Assembly (NCBI RefSeq): GCF_015752045.1
Contig: NZ_JADOUS010000003.1
Span: forward strand, 248,001 to 312,000
Length of the DNA stretch: 64,000 nucleotides
Direction: 5' to 3'
From: Arthrobacter_D sp015752045
Lineage (GTDB): Bacteria; Actinomycetota; Actinomycetes; Actinomycetales; Micrococcaceae
In this document: positions 51,456 to 60,682 of the stretch, piece by piece
Layout of the letters: each line of letters starts with the position of its first letter
How positions within the stretch are numbered: position 1 is the first letter of the stretch
Notes under the pieces: generated by a model
What the model saw: only the letters and a program-made list of their open reading frames with translations
Database searches by the model: none
Told to the model about the DNA's origin: nothing
Program-made: the position numbers and the translations under genes

Positions 51456-54011
51456 ATGGCTTTTCTTCTCTACCGGCTCGGTTCCTTCGCGTATCGGAGG
51501 CGGTGGTGGGTCGTCTCCGCATGGCTCGCCATCATCCTGGCGGTGGGCGCCGCCGCCGTCGCGTTCTCCGGGACGCTCACCAACAACTTCACCATCCCCG
51601 GCACCGAGTCCCAGCGGATCTCCGACCGCCTGCGGGAAGAACTGCCCGAGGCGGTCGGCGGCACGGGCACCGTGGTGTTCACGGCGGAGGGCGGCGCCGC
51701 CTTCTCACCCGAGCAGCGCGAGGGCGTGCAGTCGGCCCTGGCCGACATCGCCGCGCTCGACGGCGTCCGCGGCGTCATCGACCCCTTCGACGTCGCGGAC
51801 CAGGTGGCGTCCGGCGGCTCCGAGCTCGAGGCGGGTCGCGCGGAACTCGACGCCAGCGAGCAGCAGCTGAGTGCCGGCGAGGACCAGCTCGCGCAGGGCC
51901 AGCAGCAGCTCGACCAGCAGCGTGCACAGTTCGAACAGGCCCGGGCACAGCTTCCGGCCGCCCAGGCGGCGGCCACCGCGCAGCAGCTCGAGCAGGGCCA
52001 GGCGACCCTCGATGCGAGCCGCACCGAACTGGAGTCCGGGAGGGCGCAGCTCGAGTCCGGGCGTGCGGAACTCGAGCTCGCCCAGCGGCAGCTCGACGCC
52101 ACCTCCGGGGTGAGGCTCGTGTCCGAGGACGGCTCCACCGGAGTCGCCAGCGTGCAGTTCGACCAGCAGATCAATGCGGTCTCGCCGGAACTGCGCGGAG
52201 AGGTGCAGGAGACGGCCGCCGAGGCGGAGTCCGCCGGAGTGACGGTCGACTACAGCAAGGAGATCGTCGAGGACGTCTCCGGGATCATCGGGGCGACGGA
52301 GGCCGTCGGACTGGCCGTCGCCGCCATCGTCCTCATCCTGATGCTCGGCACCCTGATCGCCGCCGGGCTGCCGCTGCTCATGGCCATCGTCGGCGTCGGC
52401 GTGGGCGTGGGGATCACCTTCGCGCTGTCCGGGATCGTCGAGATGAACAGCATCTCCCCGGTCCTCGCCCTCATGCTCGGCCTCGCCGTCGGTATCGACT
52501 ACTGCCTGTTCATCGTGAACCGGCACCGGACGCAGCTGCTGCACGGCATGGACATGCAGGAGTCGATCGCGCGTGCCACCGGTACCGCCGGGAACGCGGT
52601 GCTCTTCGCGGGCATCACGGTGATCGTGGCCCTCGCCGCGCTCGCCGTGCCCGGGCTCCCCTTCCTGACCGTCATGGGTCTCTCCGCGGCCGGGACGGTC
52701 GCGGTGTCCGTCCTTGTGGCGCTCACCCTCACTCCGGCGCTCCTCGCGCTGATGGGGCGCCGGCTGATCTCGAAGCGCCGCTGGGCCAAGGCCGCCGGCC
52801 ACAAGCACCCCGCTGCCGGGTCCCTGGATTCCGAGGACAGCACCGCACAGGCCGACCGGCGTGCGGCGAGGGGTGCGGGCTGGGGTGGCTTCGTGACACG
52901 GAAGCCGGTCCTGACGGTCCTGGCCGGCGTGGTCCTGCTCGGCGTCATCGCGATCCCCGCGGCGCAGCTGCGCGTCGGGCTCCCCGACGGCGGCACGGAG
53001 CCGGCCGATTCGACGGCGTTCCAGGCCTACAGGACCATCGGCGACAAGTTCGGGGCCGGTACCAACGGTCCGCTGATCGTCGTCGGATCCCTCCCCGAGA
53101 CCGCCGACGAGGCCGAGCTCACCGCGCTCCGGCTCGACGTCAACGACCGCCTGCTGGACGTGCCGGGCGTCGCCGCGTCCGTACCGGCGACGGTGAGCGA
53201 GGACGGCCGCACCGCGATCTTCCAGGTCATCCCCGAGGAGGGGCCGGCCAGCGAGGCCACCGAGGACCTGGTCCGCGACCTCCGCGCCGCGACCGGGGAG
53301 TTCGAGGAACGGACGGGCGTCGCGATCGCCGTGACGGGCCAGACCGCAGCGAACATCGACGTCTCCGCCAAGCTCATGGAGGCACTGCCGGTGTACCTCG
53401 CCATCGTGGTGGGGCTGTCCCTGCTGCTGCTCCTGCTGGTGTTCCGCTCCATCCTGGTGCCCATCATCGCGACTGCCGGGTTCCTGCTCTCGCTGCTCGC
53501 GAGCTTCGGCGCGACGGTCGCCATCTACCAGTGGGGGTGGCTCGGTGACGTCTTCGGGGTCACGAACCCCGGGCCGATCCTGAGCTTCCTGCCCATCATC
53601 CTGATCGGGGTGCTCTTCGGCCTCGCCATGGACTACCAGATGTTCCTGGTGTCCGGCATGCGCGAGGCGTACGTCCACGGGGACGACCCGAAGGCCGCGG
53701 TGCGCATCGGCTTCAGCCACGGCGCCCGCGTGGTCACGGCCGCCGCGATCATCATGGTCTCCGTGTTCGCGGGATTCGTGTTCTCCCACCTGGCCATGGT
53801 GCGCCCCATCGGCTTCGGCCTCGCCTTCGGGGTGCTGCTCGACGCCTTCGTGGTCCGGATGACCCTGGTCCCGGCCGCCATGTACCTGCTGGGCCGGCAC
53901 GCCTGGTGGCTCCCGGCATGGCTCGGGAGGATCCTCCCGGACGTCGACGTCGAAGGGGCACGGCTCCTGCGCGACGAGAAGGAGAAGGAGGCCGTGTCCG
54001 TCCCGGCCTGA
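51456..54011 (+). CDS. MMPL/RND-family transporter with periplasmic coiled coil
   Basis: 851 residues. Two RND-like halves: TM1, a large outer loop, then TM2-6; and TM7, a loop, then TM8-12. The transport motif GIDYCLFIVNRHR and its counterpart AMDYQMFLVSGMREAY carry the conserved Asp-Tyr pairs. The first loop (about 115-215) is a Gln/Glu/Leu/Ala-rich repeat predicted to be a long coiled coil, as in some actinobacterial MmpL/YdfJ proteins. Likely exports lipids or drugs using the proton gradient. Confidence 0.88.
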   Translation: MAFLLYRLGSFAYRRRWWVVSAWLAIILAVGAAAVAFSGTLTNNFTIPGTESQRISDRLREELPEAVGGTGTVVFTAEGGAAFSPEQREGVQSALADIAALDGVRGVIDPFDVADQVASGGSELEAGRAELDASEQQLSAGEDQLAQGQQQLDQQRAQFEQARAQLPAAQAAATAQQLEQGQATLDASRTELESGRAQLESGRAELELAQRQLDATSGVRLVSEDGSTGVASVQFDQQINAVSPELRGEVQETAAEAESAGVTVDYSKEIVEDVSGIIGATEAVGLAVAAIVLILMLGTLIAAGLPLLMAIVGVGVGVGITFALSGIVEMNSISPVLALMLGLAVGIDYCLFIVNRHRTQLLHGMDMQESIARATGTAGNAVLFAGITVIVALAALAVPGLPFLTVMGLSAAGTVAVSVLVALTLTPALLALMGRRLISKRRWAKAAGHKHPAAGSLDSEDSTAQADRRAARGAGWGGFVTRKPVLTVLAGVVLLGVIAIPAAQLRVGLPDGGTEPADSTAFQAYRTIGDKFGAGTNGPLIVVGSLPETADEAELTALRLDVNDRLLDVPGVAASVPATVSEDGRTAIFQVIPEEGPASEATEDLVRDLRAATGEFEERTGVAIAVTGQTAANIDVSAKLMEALPVYLAIVVGLSLLLLLLVFRSILVPIIATAGFLLSLLASFGATVAIYQWGWLGDVFGVTNPGPILSFLPIILIGVLFGLAMDYQMFLVSGMREAYVHGDDPKAAVRIGFSHGARVVTAAAIIMVSVFAGFVFSHLAMVRPIGFGLAFGVLLDAFVVRMTLVPAAMYLLGRHAWWLPAWLGRILPDVDVEGARLLRDEKEKEAVSVPA

Positions 54012-54210
54012 CACCACCGCGCCGACGGCGGAGAGCCGGACGCCCGCGGCTCGCCGGTGCCGGGAAGTCCAGCGGTGCCGCGCAGGAACAGCTTTCCCGC
54101 TCGTCCCTGATCTCCGGTACGGTTGAAAATCAGCCGGCTTATGGTTGCGCCCTCCGGGCGTGCCCTGCGCCGGACCGGGGATGCGGCGGGGCCGCGACGA
54201 GGAGGTGGAC

Positions 54211-54852
54211 GTGGTCGAGTACGTTGGCAGCAGGCTCGAGCAGATCCTCTTCGCCAGTTGGCAGCATTTCTCGCTCGTGGTCCAGTGCCTGGTGATCGCA
54301 ACCGTCCTGGCCATCGCCGTCGCGGCGCTCGTCTACCGCAGTCCCGCCCTCACCGCCGTCGCGAACAGTGTCTCCGCGATCGGCCTGACCATCCCGTCCT
54401 TCGCCCTCATCGGCCTCCTGATCGCCCCGTTCGGCTTCGGTGTCGCGCCGGCCGTGATCGTGGTCGTGTTCTTCGCCGTCCTGCCGATCCTGCGCAACGC
54501 CGTCGTCGGCCTGACCAGCGTGGACCGTTCGATCGTCGAATCCGCGCGGGGTGTCGGGCTGAGCCGCTTCCAGACCTTCCGCCGGATCGAGCTCCCCCTG
54601 GCATGGCCGGTCATCCTGGCCGGGGTGCGGGTGTCGGCGCAGATGGTCATGGGCATCGCCGCGATCACCGCGTACGTCCTCGGGCCCGGCCTCGGCGGAT
54701 TCATCTTCACCGGGCTCGCCCGGCTCGGCGGCGCCAACGCCCTCGAATCGGTCGCCACCGGGATCATCGCCGTGGTCATCCTGGCCATGGTGCTCGATCT
54801 CCTTCTGGTCGGCCTCGGCCGGCTCACAATCCCGCGAGGTATCCGTGTCTGA
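54211..54852 (+). CDS. Osmoprotectant ABC transporter, permease 1
   Basis: 213 residues, about five membrane helices. GLTIPSFALIGLLIAPFGFG, VGLTSVDRSIVESARGVGLSRFQTF (EAA-type loop) and YVLGPGLGGFIF are typical of OpuCB/OpuCD permeases. GTG 54211 has GAGGAGG upstream. It overlaps the ATPase start by 8 nt. First gene of a permease-ATPase-permease-binding protein operon for betaine, choline or carnitine. Confidence 0.87.
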   Translation: MVEYVGSRLEQILFASWQHFSLVVQCLVIATVLAIAVAALVYRSPALTAVANSVSAIGLTIPSFALIGLLIAPFGFGVAPAVIVVVFFAVLPILRNAVVGLTSVDRSIVESARGVGLSRFQTFRRIELPLAWPVILAGVRVSAQMVMGIAAITAYVLGPGLGGFIFTGLARLGGANALESVATGIIAVVILAMVLDLLLVGLGRLTIPRGIRV

Positions 54853-56140
54853 GAGCATTCCCGCCACCCCAACGTCCGCGGCCCCCTCGGCCGAGATCAC
54901 CGGCGCGAGCATCCTGCTGGACAAGGTCAGCAAGCGATACCCGGGTCAGGCCAAGGCGGCCGTCGACGGACTCACGATGGAGATCCCTGCCGGCAAGATC
55001 GTCATGCTGGTGGGCCCCTCGGGCTGCGGCAAGACCACCACCCTGAAGATGATCAACCGCCTGATCGAACCCTCCGAGGGACGGATCGTGCTCGACGGCG
55101 ACGACGTCACGGCGATCGACGGCGATGCCCTGCGCCGCCGCATCGGCTACGTCATCCAGGCCGGCGGCCTGTTCCCGCACATGACCGTCGCCACGAACAT
55201 CGCGATCGTCCCGAAGATGCTCGGCTGGGACAAGGAGCGCGTCGCCGCGCGGGTCGACGAGCTCCTGGAGCTCGTCTCCCTCGACCCGGAGCAGTACCGC
55301 GACAGGTTCCCCCGGGAGCTCTCCGGCGGGCAGCAGCAGCGTGTGGGCGTCGCCCGGGCGCTCGCCGCGGACCCCCCCGTGCTGCTCATGGACGAGCCAT
55401 TCGGCGCCGTGGACCCGATCACCCGGGTGCGGCTGCAGGACGAGCTCATCAGCATCCAGAAGGAGCTGCAGAAGACGATCGTCTGCGTCACCCACGACTT
55501 CGACGAAGCCGTGAAGCTCGGGGACTGGATCGCCATCTTCACGGAAGGCGCGCAGCTGGTGCAGTACGACACCCCGGCGCGGATCCTCGCCGAGCCCGCC
55601 AACGAGTTCGTCGAGAACTTCATCGGCGCCGGTGCGGGCCTGAAGCAACTGACCCTCACGCGCGTCAACGAGGTAACCCTGCAGTCCGCCGTGACCGCCT
55701 CACCGGGCGATCTCGCCTCCGACGTCCTCTCGCGCCTCGACCAGCAAGGCGACGACCACGCGGTCATCATCGACGGCCGGAACCGGCCGCTGCAGTGGCT
55801 GTCGCGACGGCAGCTCGCCCGGCTCGAGCGGATCGGGGGCGACAGCGATCCGCGCCTGCCCGTCATCGGCGAGCGCGCCACCCTGAACGACGCCCTCGAC
55901 ATCATGCTCGTCTCGAGTGTCGGCGCGGCGCTCGTCACCGGTGGTCGCGACAGCTTCCGCGGCGTCGTCGACGTGGAGACCATCATGGTCGCGATGAGCC
56001 AGGCGCACGCCCAGGCGCGTACCTCCCACGCGGAGGGCAAGCCGGTCGGCATCAACACCGGTGGGCTCACCACGCTCCCGGGAGCCGGCGGCGAGCCCGG
56101 ACCCCTGCACCCGGCCGTCAGGGGTGCCGGAGGTGAGTGA
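54845..56140 (+). CDS. Osmoprotectant ABC transporter, ATPase with CBS domains
   Basis: 431 residues. Walker A GPSGCGKTT (57-65), Q-loop YVIQAGGLFPHM, signature LSGGQQQRVGVARAL, Walker B LLMDEPFGAVD and switch His in THDFDEA. After about residue 280 there are two CBS modules, the ionic-strength or nucleotide sensors of OpuA/OpuC-type importers. A 50-residue Gly-rich tail ends it. Start GTG 54845. Confidence 0.9.
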   Translation: MSESIPATPTSAAPSAEITGASILLDKVSKRYPGQAKAAVDGLTMEIPAGKIVMLVGPSGCGKTTTLKMINRLIEPSEGRIVLDGDDVTAIDGDALRRRIGYVIQAGGLFPHMTVATNIAIVPKMLGWDKERVAARVDELLELVSLDPEQYRDRFPRELSGGQQQRVGVARALAADPPVLLMDEPFGAVDPITRVRLQDELISIQKELQKTIVCVTHDFDEAVKLGDWIAIFTEGAQLVQYDTPARILAEPANEFVENFIGAGAGLKQLTLTRVNEVTLQSAVTASPGDLASDVLSRLDQQGDDHAVIIDGRNRPLQWLSRRQLARLERIGGDSDPRLPVIGERATLNDALDIMLVSSVGAALVTGGRDSFRGVVDVETIMVAMSQAHAQARTSHAEGKPVGINTGGLTTLPGAGGEPGPLHPAVRGAGGE

Positions 56141-56963
56141 GCGTCTCGGCGTTCCCGCCGCCGCTGCAGTCCAGGGCCCGACGGCGGGGACCGCGGTCGT
56201 CCCGCGGGGCGCGGTCGATCCCCTGACCGTCGGCACGGGCCGTGGCTGGCGTCCGCTGCTCCTCCAGCTCGCAGGAATCCTCCTGGCCGGCGGTGCCCTG
56301 GCCGTCTGGCTCGTGACGGCGCAGCTGACCGAGACGGAACAGATCACCCTCAACCCGGCCTCACTCCTCGTCTATACGCGGGAGCATCTGGCACTGACGC
56401 TGCTGTCCGCCGTGATCGTGCTCCTGCTCGCCATCCCGCTCGGCATCGTGCTGACCCGGAAGCCGTTCCGGCGGCTGGCCGGGCCCGTGCTCGCGCTCGT
56501 GAACATCGGCCAGTCCGCGCCGGCCATCGGGCTCGTGGTGCTGCTCGCCGCGTGGCTCGGCTTCGGCTTCCGGGCGGCCGTGACCGCGCTCGTGGTCTAC
56601 GCGCTCCTGCCGGTCCTCCGGAACACCATGGTCGGGCTCGGCCAGGTCGACGAGCGCCTCGTCGAGGCAGGCCGGGGGATGGGCATGAGCGCCCCCGCGG
56701 TCCTCTTCCGCGTCGAGCTCCCCCTCGCGGCGCCCATCATGCTCGCGGGCATCCGCACGGCGCTCGTGCTGCTCGTCGGCACGGCCGCGCTCTCCACCTT
56801 CATCAACGGCGGCGGGCTCGGCATCCTCATCACCACCGGGGTGAACCTCAACCTGACGCGCGTCCTCGTCGCGGGCGCCGTGAGCGTCGCCCTCCTGGCG
56901 CTGCTCGTGGACTGGGTGGGGCGCGTCGTCGAACTCCTCGCCCGTCCGAAGGGACTGTCATGA
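56133..56963 (+). CDS. Osmoprotectant ABC transporter, permease 2
   Basis: 276 residues. A 60-residue N-terminal extension precedes the first helix, then an OpuC-type core: LLAIPLGIVLTRKPFRRL, NIGQSAPAIGLVVLLAAWLGFG, VDERLVEAGRGMGMSAP and TAALSTFINGGGLGILI. GTG 56133 is taken (AGGGG nine bases upstream); GTG 56124 is an alternative. It overlaps both neighbours by a few bases, so translation is coupled. Confidence 0.86.
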   Translation: MSERLGVPAAAAVQGPTAGTAVVPRGAVDPLTVGTGRGWRPLLLQLAGILLAGGALAVWLVTAQLTETEQITLNPASLLVYTREHLALTLLSAVIVLLLAIPLGIVLTRKPFRRLAGPVLALVNIGQSAPAIGLVVLLAAWLGFGFRAAVTALVVYALLPVLRNTMVGLGQVDERLVEAGRGMGMSAPAVLFRVELPLAAPIMLAGIRTALVLLVGTAALSTFINGGGLGILITTGVNLNLTRVLVAGAVSVALLALLVDWVGRVVELLARPKGLS

Positions 56964-57973
56964 GCCGCCGTCCCGGCCCCCGCAGCCATCGGCTGCGTGC
57001 CGCCGGCGCCCTGACCGGTGCCGCCGCCGTAGGCCTCCTCGCAGCCGGGTGCGGACTGCAGCCCGCCACGTCCTACGTCCCCGTTGCCGGCCCCGGCTCC
57101 ATCCAGCCCCTCGAGGGCGTCGACGACGCACCGCTCACCGTGACGTCGAAGAACTTCACGGAGCAGCTGATCCTCGGGAAGATTTCCGTCCTGGCGGCCC
57201 AGGCTGCCGGCTTCGACGTCACGGACTTGACCAACGCGCCCGGGTCACAGCCGCCCCGCGACCTGATCCTCTCGGGTGAGGCCGACCTGACGTGGGAGTA
57301 CACCGGCACGGCCTGGCTCGCCTTCCTGGGCGAGGACGCGGGCATCGCCGACCAGCAGGAGCAGTGGGCAGCGGTCCGCGACGCCGACGTCGCCAACGGG
57401 CTCGTCTGGGGCGGGCCGGCGCCCCTGAACAACACCTACGCCATGGCCGTGCGGACCGAGGCCCTCCCGGAGCTGGGCGGTATCACCACCATGTCGGGGC
57501 TCGCCGAGCTGCCGCCCGAGCAGCGGACCTTCTGCGTGGAGGCGGAGTTCAACTCACGCGCTGACGGGATGACGCCGATGCTGGAGCACTACGGCCTCGA
57601 GCGCGGTGCGGCGACCGGCGTCCCGGACGGGAACATCGGCATCTACGACACGGGCGCCATCTACGGGGCGACCGACACCGGCGCCTGCAACTTCGGGGAG
57701 GTCTTCGCGACGGATGGACGCATCGAGGCCCTGGACCTCACTCTCCTCGAGGACGACCTCGGATTCTTCCCCGCCTACAACGCCGCCCCCGTGTACTACG
57801 GGGAGACGCTCGAGGAGTTCCCCGAGCTCCAGGAGGTGTTCGATGCGATCACGCCGACCCTCACGGACGAGGCGCTGCGGGTCATGAACCTCCGCGTCGA
57901 CGTCGAGGGTGAGGAACCCGCCGACGTCGCCTTCGACTTCATGGTGGACAACGGTTTCATCTCCCGGCCCTAG
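56960..57973 (+). CDS. Osmoprotectant ABC transporter, binding lipoprotein
   Basis: 337 residues. The lipobox LLAAGC gives a lipid-anchored protein. The mature part starts LTVTSKNFTEQLILGKI and includes DLTWEYTGTAW and AYNAAPVYYGETL, features of OpuCC/ProX family betaine-binding proteins whose aromatic cage holds quaternary amines. ATGA overlap with the permease. Its stop shares CTAG 57970-57973 with the opposing small gene. Confidence 0.88.
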   Translation: MSRRPGPRSHRLRAAGALTGAAAVGLLAAGCGLQPATSYVPVAGPGSIQPLEGVDDAPLTVTSKNFTEQLILGKISVLAAQAAGFDVTDLTNAPGSQPPRDLILSGEADLTWEYTGTAWLAFLGEDAGIADQQEQWAAVRDADVANGLVWGGPAPLNNTYAMAVRTEALPELGGITTMSGLAELPPEQRTFCVEAEFNSRADGMTPMLEHYGLERGAATGVPDGNIGIYDTGAIYGATDTGACNFGEVFATDGRIEALDLTLLEDDLGFFPAYNAAPVYYGETLEEFPELQEVFDAITPTLTDEALRVMNLRVDVEGEEPADVAFDFMVDNGFISRP

Positions 57974-58350
57974 CGGGCGGGAGCGGGGGCGGGCCGTAGC
58001 CGGGACGCCGTCCCGATGGAGGACAGCCAGGTGCGGGCGTCCCCGCTGTCCGTGAAATAGCGGGTCCTGCTGCGCGACTGGGCGATGAACGCTGCGAGGA
58101 CCCGGTCCACGGGGTCGCTGCCGGTCAGCCCGATCGGCCCCGCGTGGCGGTAGGCGACGAGCATCCGGCGGGCGGGCGGCGTGATGTGCCGGACGAGGTT
58201 CAGGTGCACGAGCACCGGTGACACATGCCAGCGCGGGAAGTGCGTGACCGTGTTCGCCAGGACATCGAGCTCCGCCGGACCGATCCCGATACCGGGCCGC
58301 CAGAGGACCTCGAGGATGCCCGCGTCGTGGGTGATCGTGAAGTCCTCCAC
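57970..58350 (-). CDS. SpoIIAA/STAS-like small protein
   Basis: 126 residues. An alternating strand-helix pattern, TPPARRMLVAYRHAG, the SDPVDRVLAAFIAQS helix and the ending RYFTDSGDARTWL resemble the SpoIIAA-like (SEC14-type STAS) proteins common in Arthrobacter. No phosphorylatable DSSG motif. Function unknown. GGAGG precedes GTG 58350. Convergent with the betaine-binding gene and sharing its stop tetranucleotide. Confidence 0.6.
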   Translation of the reverse strand: MEDFTITHDAGILEVLWRPGIGIGPAELDVLANTVTHFPRWHVSPVLVHLNLVRHITPPARRMLVAYRHAGPIGLTGSDPVDRVLAAFIAQSRSRTRYFTDSGDARTWLSSIGTASRLRPAPAPAR

Positions 58351-58427
58351 GATGGCACCTCCCTCGCTCGGCACCTGCCGGTGCAGGCACTGTCGAGTGC
58401 AGTCTCCCACTGCCGGAGCACGGTCGC

Positions 58428-59438
58428 CTAAACGGCGCGCGAGGCGTGGGCGGCGATCCGCCACTCCTCGATCTCCGCCAGCAGGTGCCCGCGGCGTTCC
58501 TCGCCGACGAACGCCGACCGGACCGAATTCGCGGCGAGCCGCGCGCGGGCGTCGACGCCCAGCCCGAACGCGTGCAGCAGCGCCTGGAGGTTGTCGTCGA
58601 GGTAGCCGCCGAAGTACGCCGGGTCGTCCGAATGCACGGAGACGTTCAGGCCCCGCGCGAGCATCTCCGGCAGGGGATGATCCCCGATGGTGTCCAGGGC
58701 CCGCAGCCGCACGTTCGAGAGCGGGCAGACCGTCAGGGGTACCTGGTCCGCGACGAGCCGCTCGACGAGCGCCTCGTCCTCGAGGCAGCGGATCCCGTGA
58801 TCGATCCGGTCGACCGCCAGGAGGTCGAGCGCCTCCCACATGTAGGCGGGCGGGCCCTCCTCACCCGCGTGTGCGACGCACTTCAGGCCGGCCCCGCGGG
58901 CGACGTCGTACACCTCCCGGAAGAGCGACGGCGGATAGCCCAGCTCCGCCGAGTCCAGGCCGATCCCGACGATCGGCGCGTCCATCGCGAGGAGGTCGCG
59001 CAGCACCACCAGGGCCTCCGCCGCGGGACGGTCCCGCAGGAACGCGGCGATCAGGGACGTGCTGATGCCGACGTCCGCCTCGCTCGTGGACAGGGCGGCC
59101 GCCACACCGTTGACGCACGTCGCGAGGGGGATGCCGCGGGCCAGGTGCGCCTGCGGGTCCATCATGATCTCGGCATGGCGGACGCCGGCCGCGGCAGCCC
59201 GGCGCAGATACGCCCGGGTCATGTCCGTGAAGTCCTCCTCCGTGCGCAGCACGTCCATGTTCGCGTAGTAGAGGTCCAGGAAGGACTGCAGGTCCGAGAA
59301 CGCGTACCGCGCCGCGAGATCCGCGGGGTCGGCGTAGGGGAGGGTGATGCCGTTCCGTGCCGCGAGCGCGAAGATGAGCTCCGGTTCGAGCGTCCCCTCG
59401 ATGTGCAGGTGCAGTTCGGCGCAGGGCAGTGGCAGCAT
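58428..59438 (-). CDS. Adenine/adenosine deaminase
   Basis: 336 residues of the ADA fold. Zinc ligands His10/His12 (HLHIEGT), catalytic HAGEEG, RIDHGIRCLEDE and HSDDPAYFGGY are present. The SDDPAYFGGY loop and PPAYMWEALDLL are those of the adenine-deaminase (Aah1-like) branch, so adenine may be the better substrate than adenosine; most databases would call it adenosine deaminase. It acts in purine salvage. Leaderless-looking promoter at 59445. Confidence 0.85.
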   Translation of the reverse strand: MLPLPCAELHLHIEGTLEPELIFALAARNGITLPYADPADLAARYAFSDLQSFLDLYYANMDVLRTEEDFTDMTRAYLRRAAAAGVRHAEIMMDPQAHLARGIPLATCVNGVAAALSTSEADVGISTSLIAAFLRDRPAAEALVVLRDLLAMDAPIVGIGLDSAELGYPPSLFREVYDVARGAGLKCVAHAGEEGPPAYMWEALDLLAVDRIDHGIRCLEDEALVERLVADQVPLTVCPLSNVRLRALDTIGDHPLPEMLARGLNVSVHSDDPAYFGGYLDDNLQALLHAFGLGVDARARLAANSVRSAFVGEERRGHLLAEIEEWRIAAHASRAV

Positions 59439-59444
59439 CGTCCC

Positions 59445-59450
59445 AGCCTA
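59445..59450 (-). promoter_or_regulatory. -10 hexamer TAGGCT, leaderless start for the deaminase
   Basis: Minus-strand TAGGCT ends 6 nt before ATG 59438. Confidence 0.5.
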
Positions 59451-59491
59451 GGAGAGACGGGCGGCGGGCCGCCAGACGGGAGGGTGCTCGG

Positions 59492-59651
59492 ATGGCCAGG
59501 GCGATCATCATGGGTGGGACGGGTGTCATCGGGCGCGCCGCGGCGCTGCGGCTGCTGCACGCGGGCTGGACGGTCGGGCGTCCAGCCGACGGACTTCTTC
59601 GAGGACTCGTCCGACTACGCGGCGGAGGACCGCTTCCCGGCCCGGCGATAG
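59492..59651 (+). pseudogene. Collapsed NAD-dependent epimerase/dehydratase remnant
   Basis: ATG 59492, with GGAGGG upstream, opens a good Rossmann N-terminus: MARAIIMGGTGVIGRAA followed by LRLLHAGWTV. After about 28 residues the frame becomes meaningless. In another frame the sequence TDFFEDSSDYAAEDRFPARR ends at TAG 59651, a plausible C-terminus of the same kind of protein. The middle, probably some 270 residues, is deleted with a frame change near 59575-59585. The divergent deaminase is intact. Confidence 0.65.
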
Positions 59652-59659
59652 CGACCCGG

Positions 59660-60502
59660 TCAGCGCCCGGCCGACTCCTGCACGCTCCAGCTCGCGAGGA
59701 AGGGCAGCTTACGGGCCGTCTCGGAGTCCGGCTGCGCCGTATAGACGATGAGCACCTGATCGGCGACCCGCGGCGGCATCACCGTCTCGATGTCGAAGGA
59801 GAGGTCGCCGACGACCGGATGCAGGATCCGCTTGGCCGCGGACGCATAGTCCTGCACGCCGTGATCGGCCCACCACCGCTCCGCATCGGCGTCCCGCGCG
59901 CGGAGCTCGTCGATCAGTGCGACCAGCCGGTCGTCATCAGGATGCCGGCCCAGCTCACCGCGCAGGGCGGCCATCGACGCCGCAGCGAAGTGCTCCCAGT
60001 TGACGATGCGCTCGCGCGCCAGCGGGTCGAAGAACATGAACCGGACGAAGGACGACGACGGCCGCAGGCCGGTGAGCACGGCGGCGAGCAACGCGTTGGT
60101 GGCCAGCACGTCCCCGCGCCGGCCGAGCACCAGCGCCGGGACGTGGTCCAGTGCGGTCATCAGGCGCAGCAACCCGGGATCGGCCTGCTGGACGGCGGGC
60201 GTCGACGCCCGCCGGCGGTTCGACGGGTCGGCCAGCGCGAACAGGTGGTCCCGTTCGACGTCGTCGAGCTGGAGCGCCGTCGCGAGGCCGTCGAGGACGC
60301 CGCGGGAGATGTTCGCCTGCCGTCCCTGCTCCAGCCTGCTGTAGTAGTCGGAACTCACTCCGGCCAGCACGGCGAGCTCCTCCTTCCGCAGGCCGGGCAC
60401 GCGCCGCGGGCCGGGGAAGGCGCGCAGGCCGACGTCGGCCGGCGTCAGGCTGTCGCGGCGGGATCGGAGGAACGCTCCGAGCTGGGTGCGGTCGGCGGGC
60501 AT
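59660..60502 (-). CDS. XRE-type regulator with MmyB-like ligand domain
   Basis: 280 residues. The helix-turn-helix is VPGLRKEELAVLAGVSSDYYSRLEQGR, followed by ISRGVLDGLATALQLDDVERDHLFALA, and a C-terminal MmyB-like domain (PALVLGRRGDVLATNALLAAVL, FMFFDPLARERIVNWE) that binds fatty-acid-like ligands in relatives. These regulators usually control an adjacent oxidoreductase; here the divergent SDR is the natural target. TAGAGT lies 6 nt before ATG 60502. Confidence 0.87.
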   Translation of the reverse strand: MPADRTQLGAFLRSRRDSLTPADVGLRAFPGPRRVPGLRKEELAVLAGVSSDYYSRLEQGRQANISRGVLDGLATALQLDDVERDHLFALADPSNRRRASTPAVQQADPGLLRLMTALDHVPALVLGRRGDVLATNALLAAVLTGLRPSSSFVRFMFFDPLARERIVNWEHFAAASMAALRGELGRHPDDDRLVALIDELRARDADAERWWADHGVQDYASAAKRILHPVVGDLSFDIETVMPPRVADQVLIVYTAQPDSETARKLPFLASWSVQESAGR

Positions 60503-60508
60503 CCCCCC

Positions 60509-60514
60509 ACTCTA
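60509..60514 (-). promoter_or_regulatory. -10 hexamer TAGAGT, leaderless start for the XRE regulator
   Basis: Minus-strand TAGAGT ends 6 nt before ATG 60502. Confidence 0.5.
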
Positions 60515-60682
60515 GGAGGTGGTGCCGCCCGCAGCGTGGTCCTGCCGTGCCCCGGTCCGGTACGGTCTGGTCCTCCCGCTGCGCGCCGGATAGAACAGGA
60601 GCATGACAACCAGACCGACATCGACCTCCCCTGCCCCGCCCGCGCTCCTCGACCGCGGCCTCCCGTCGACGAGGCTGGGCTG

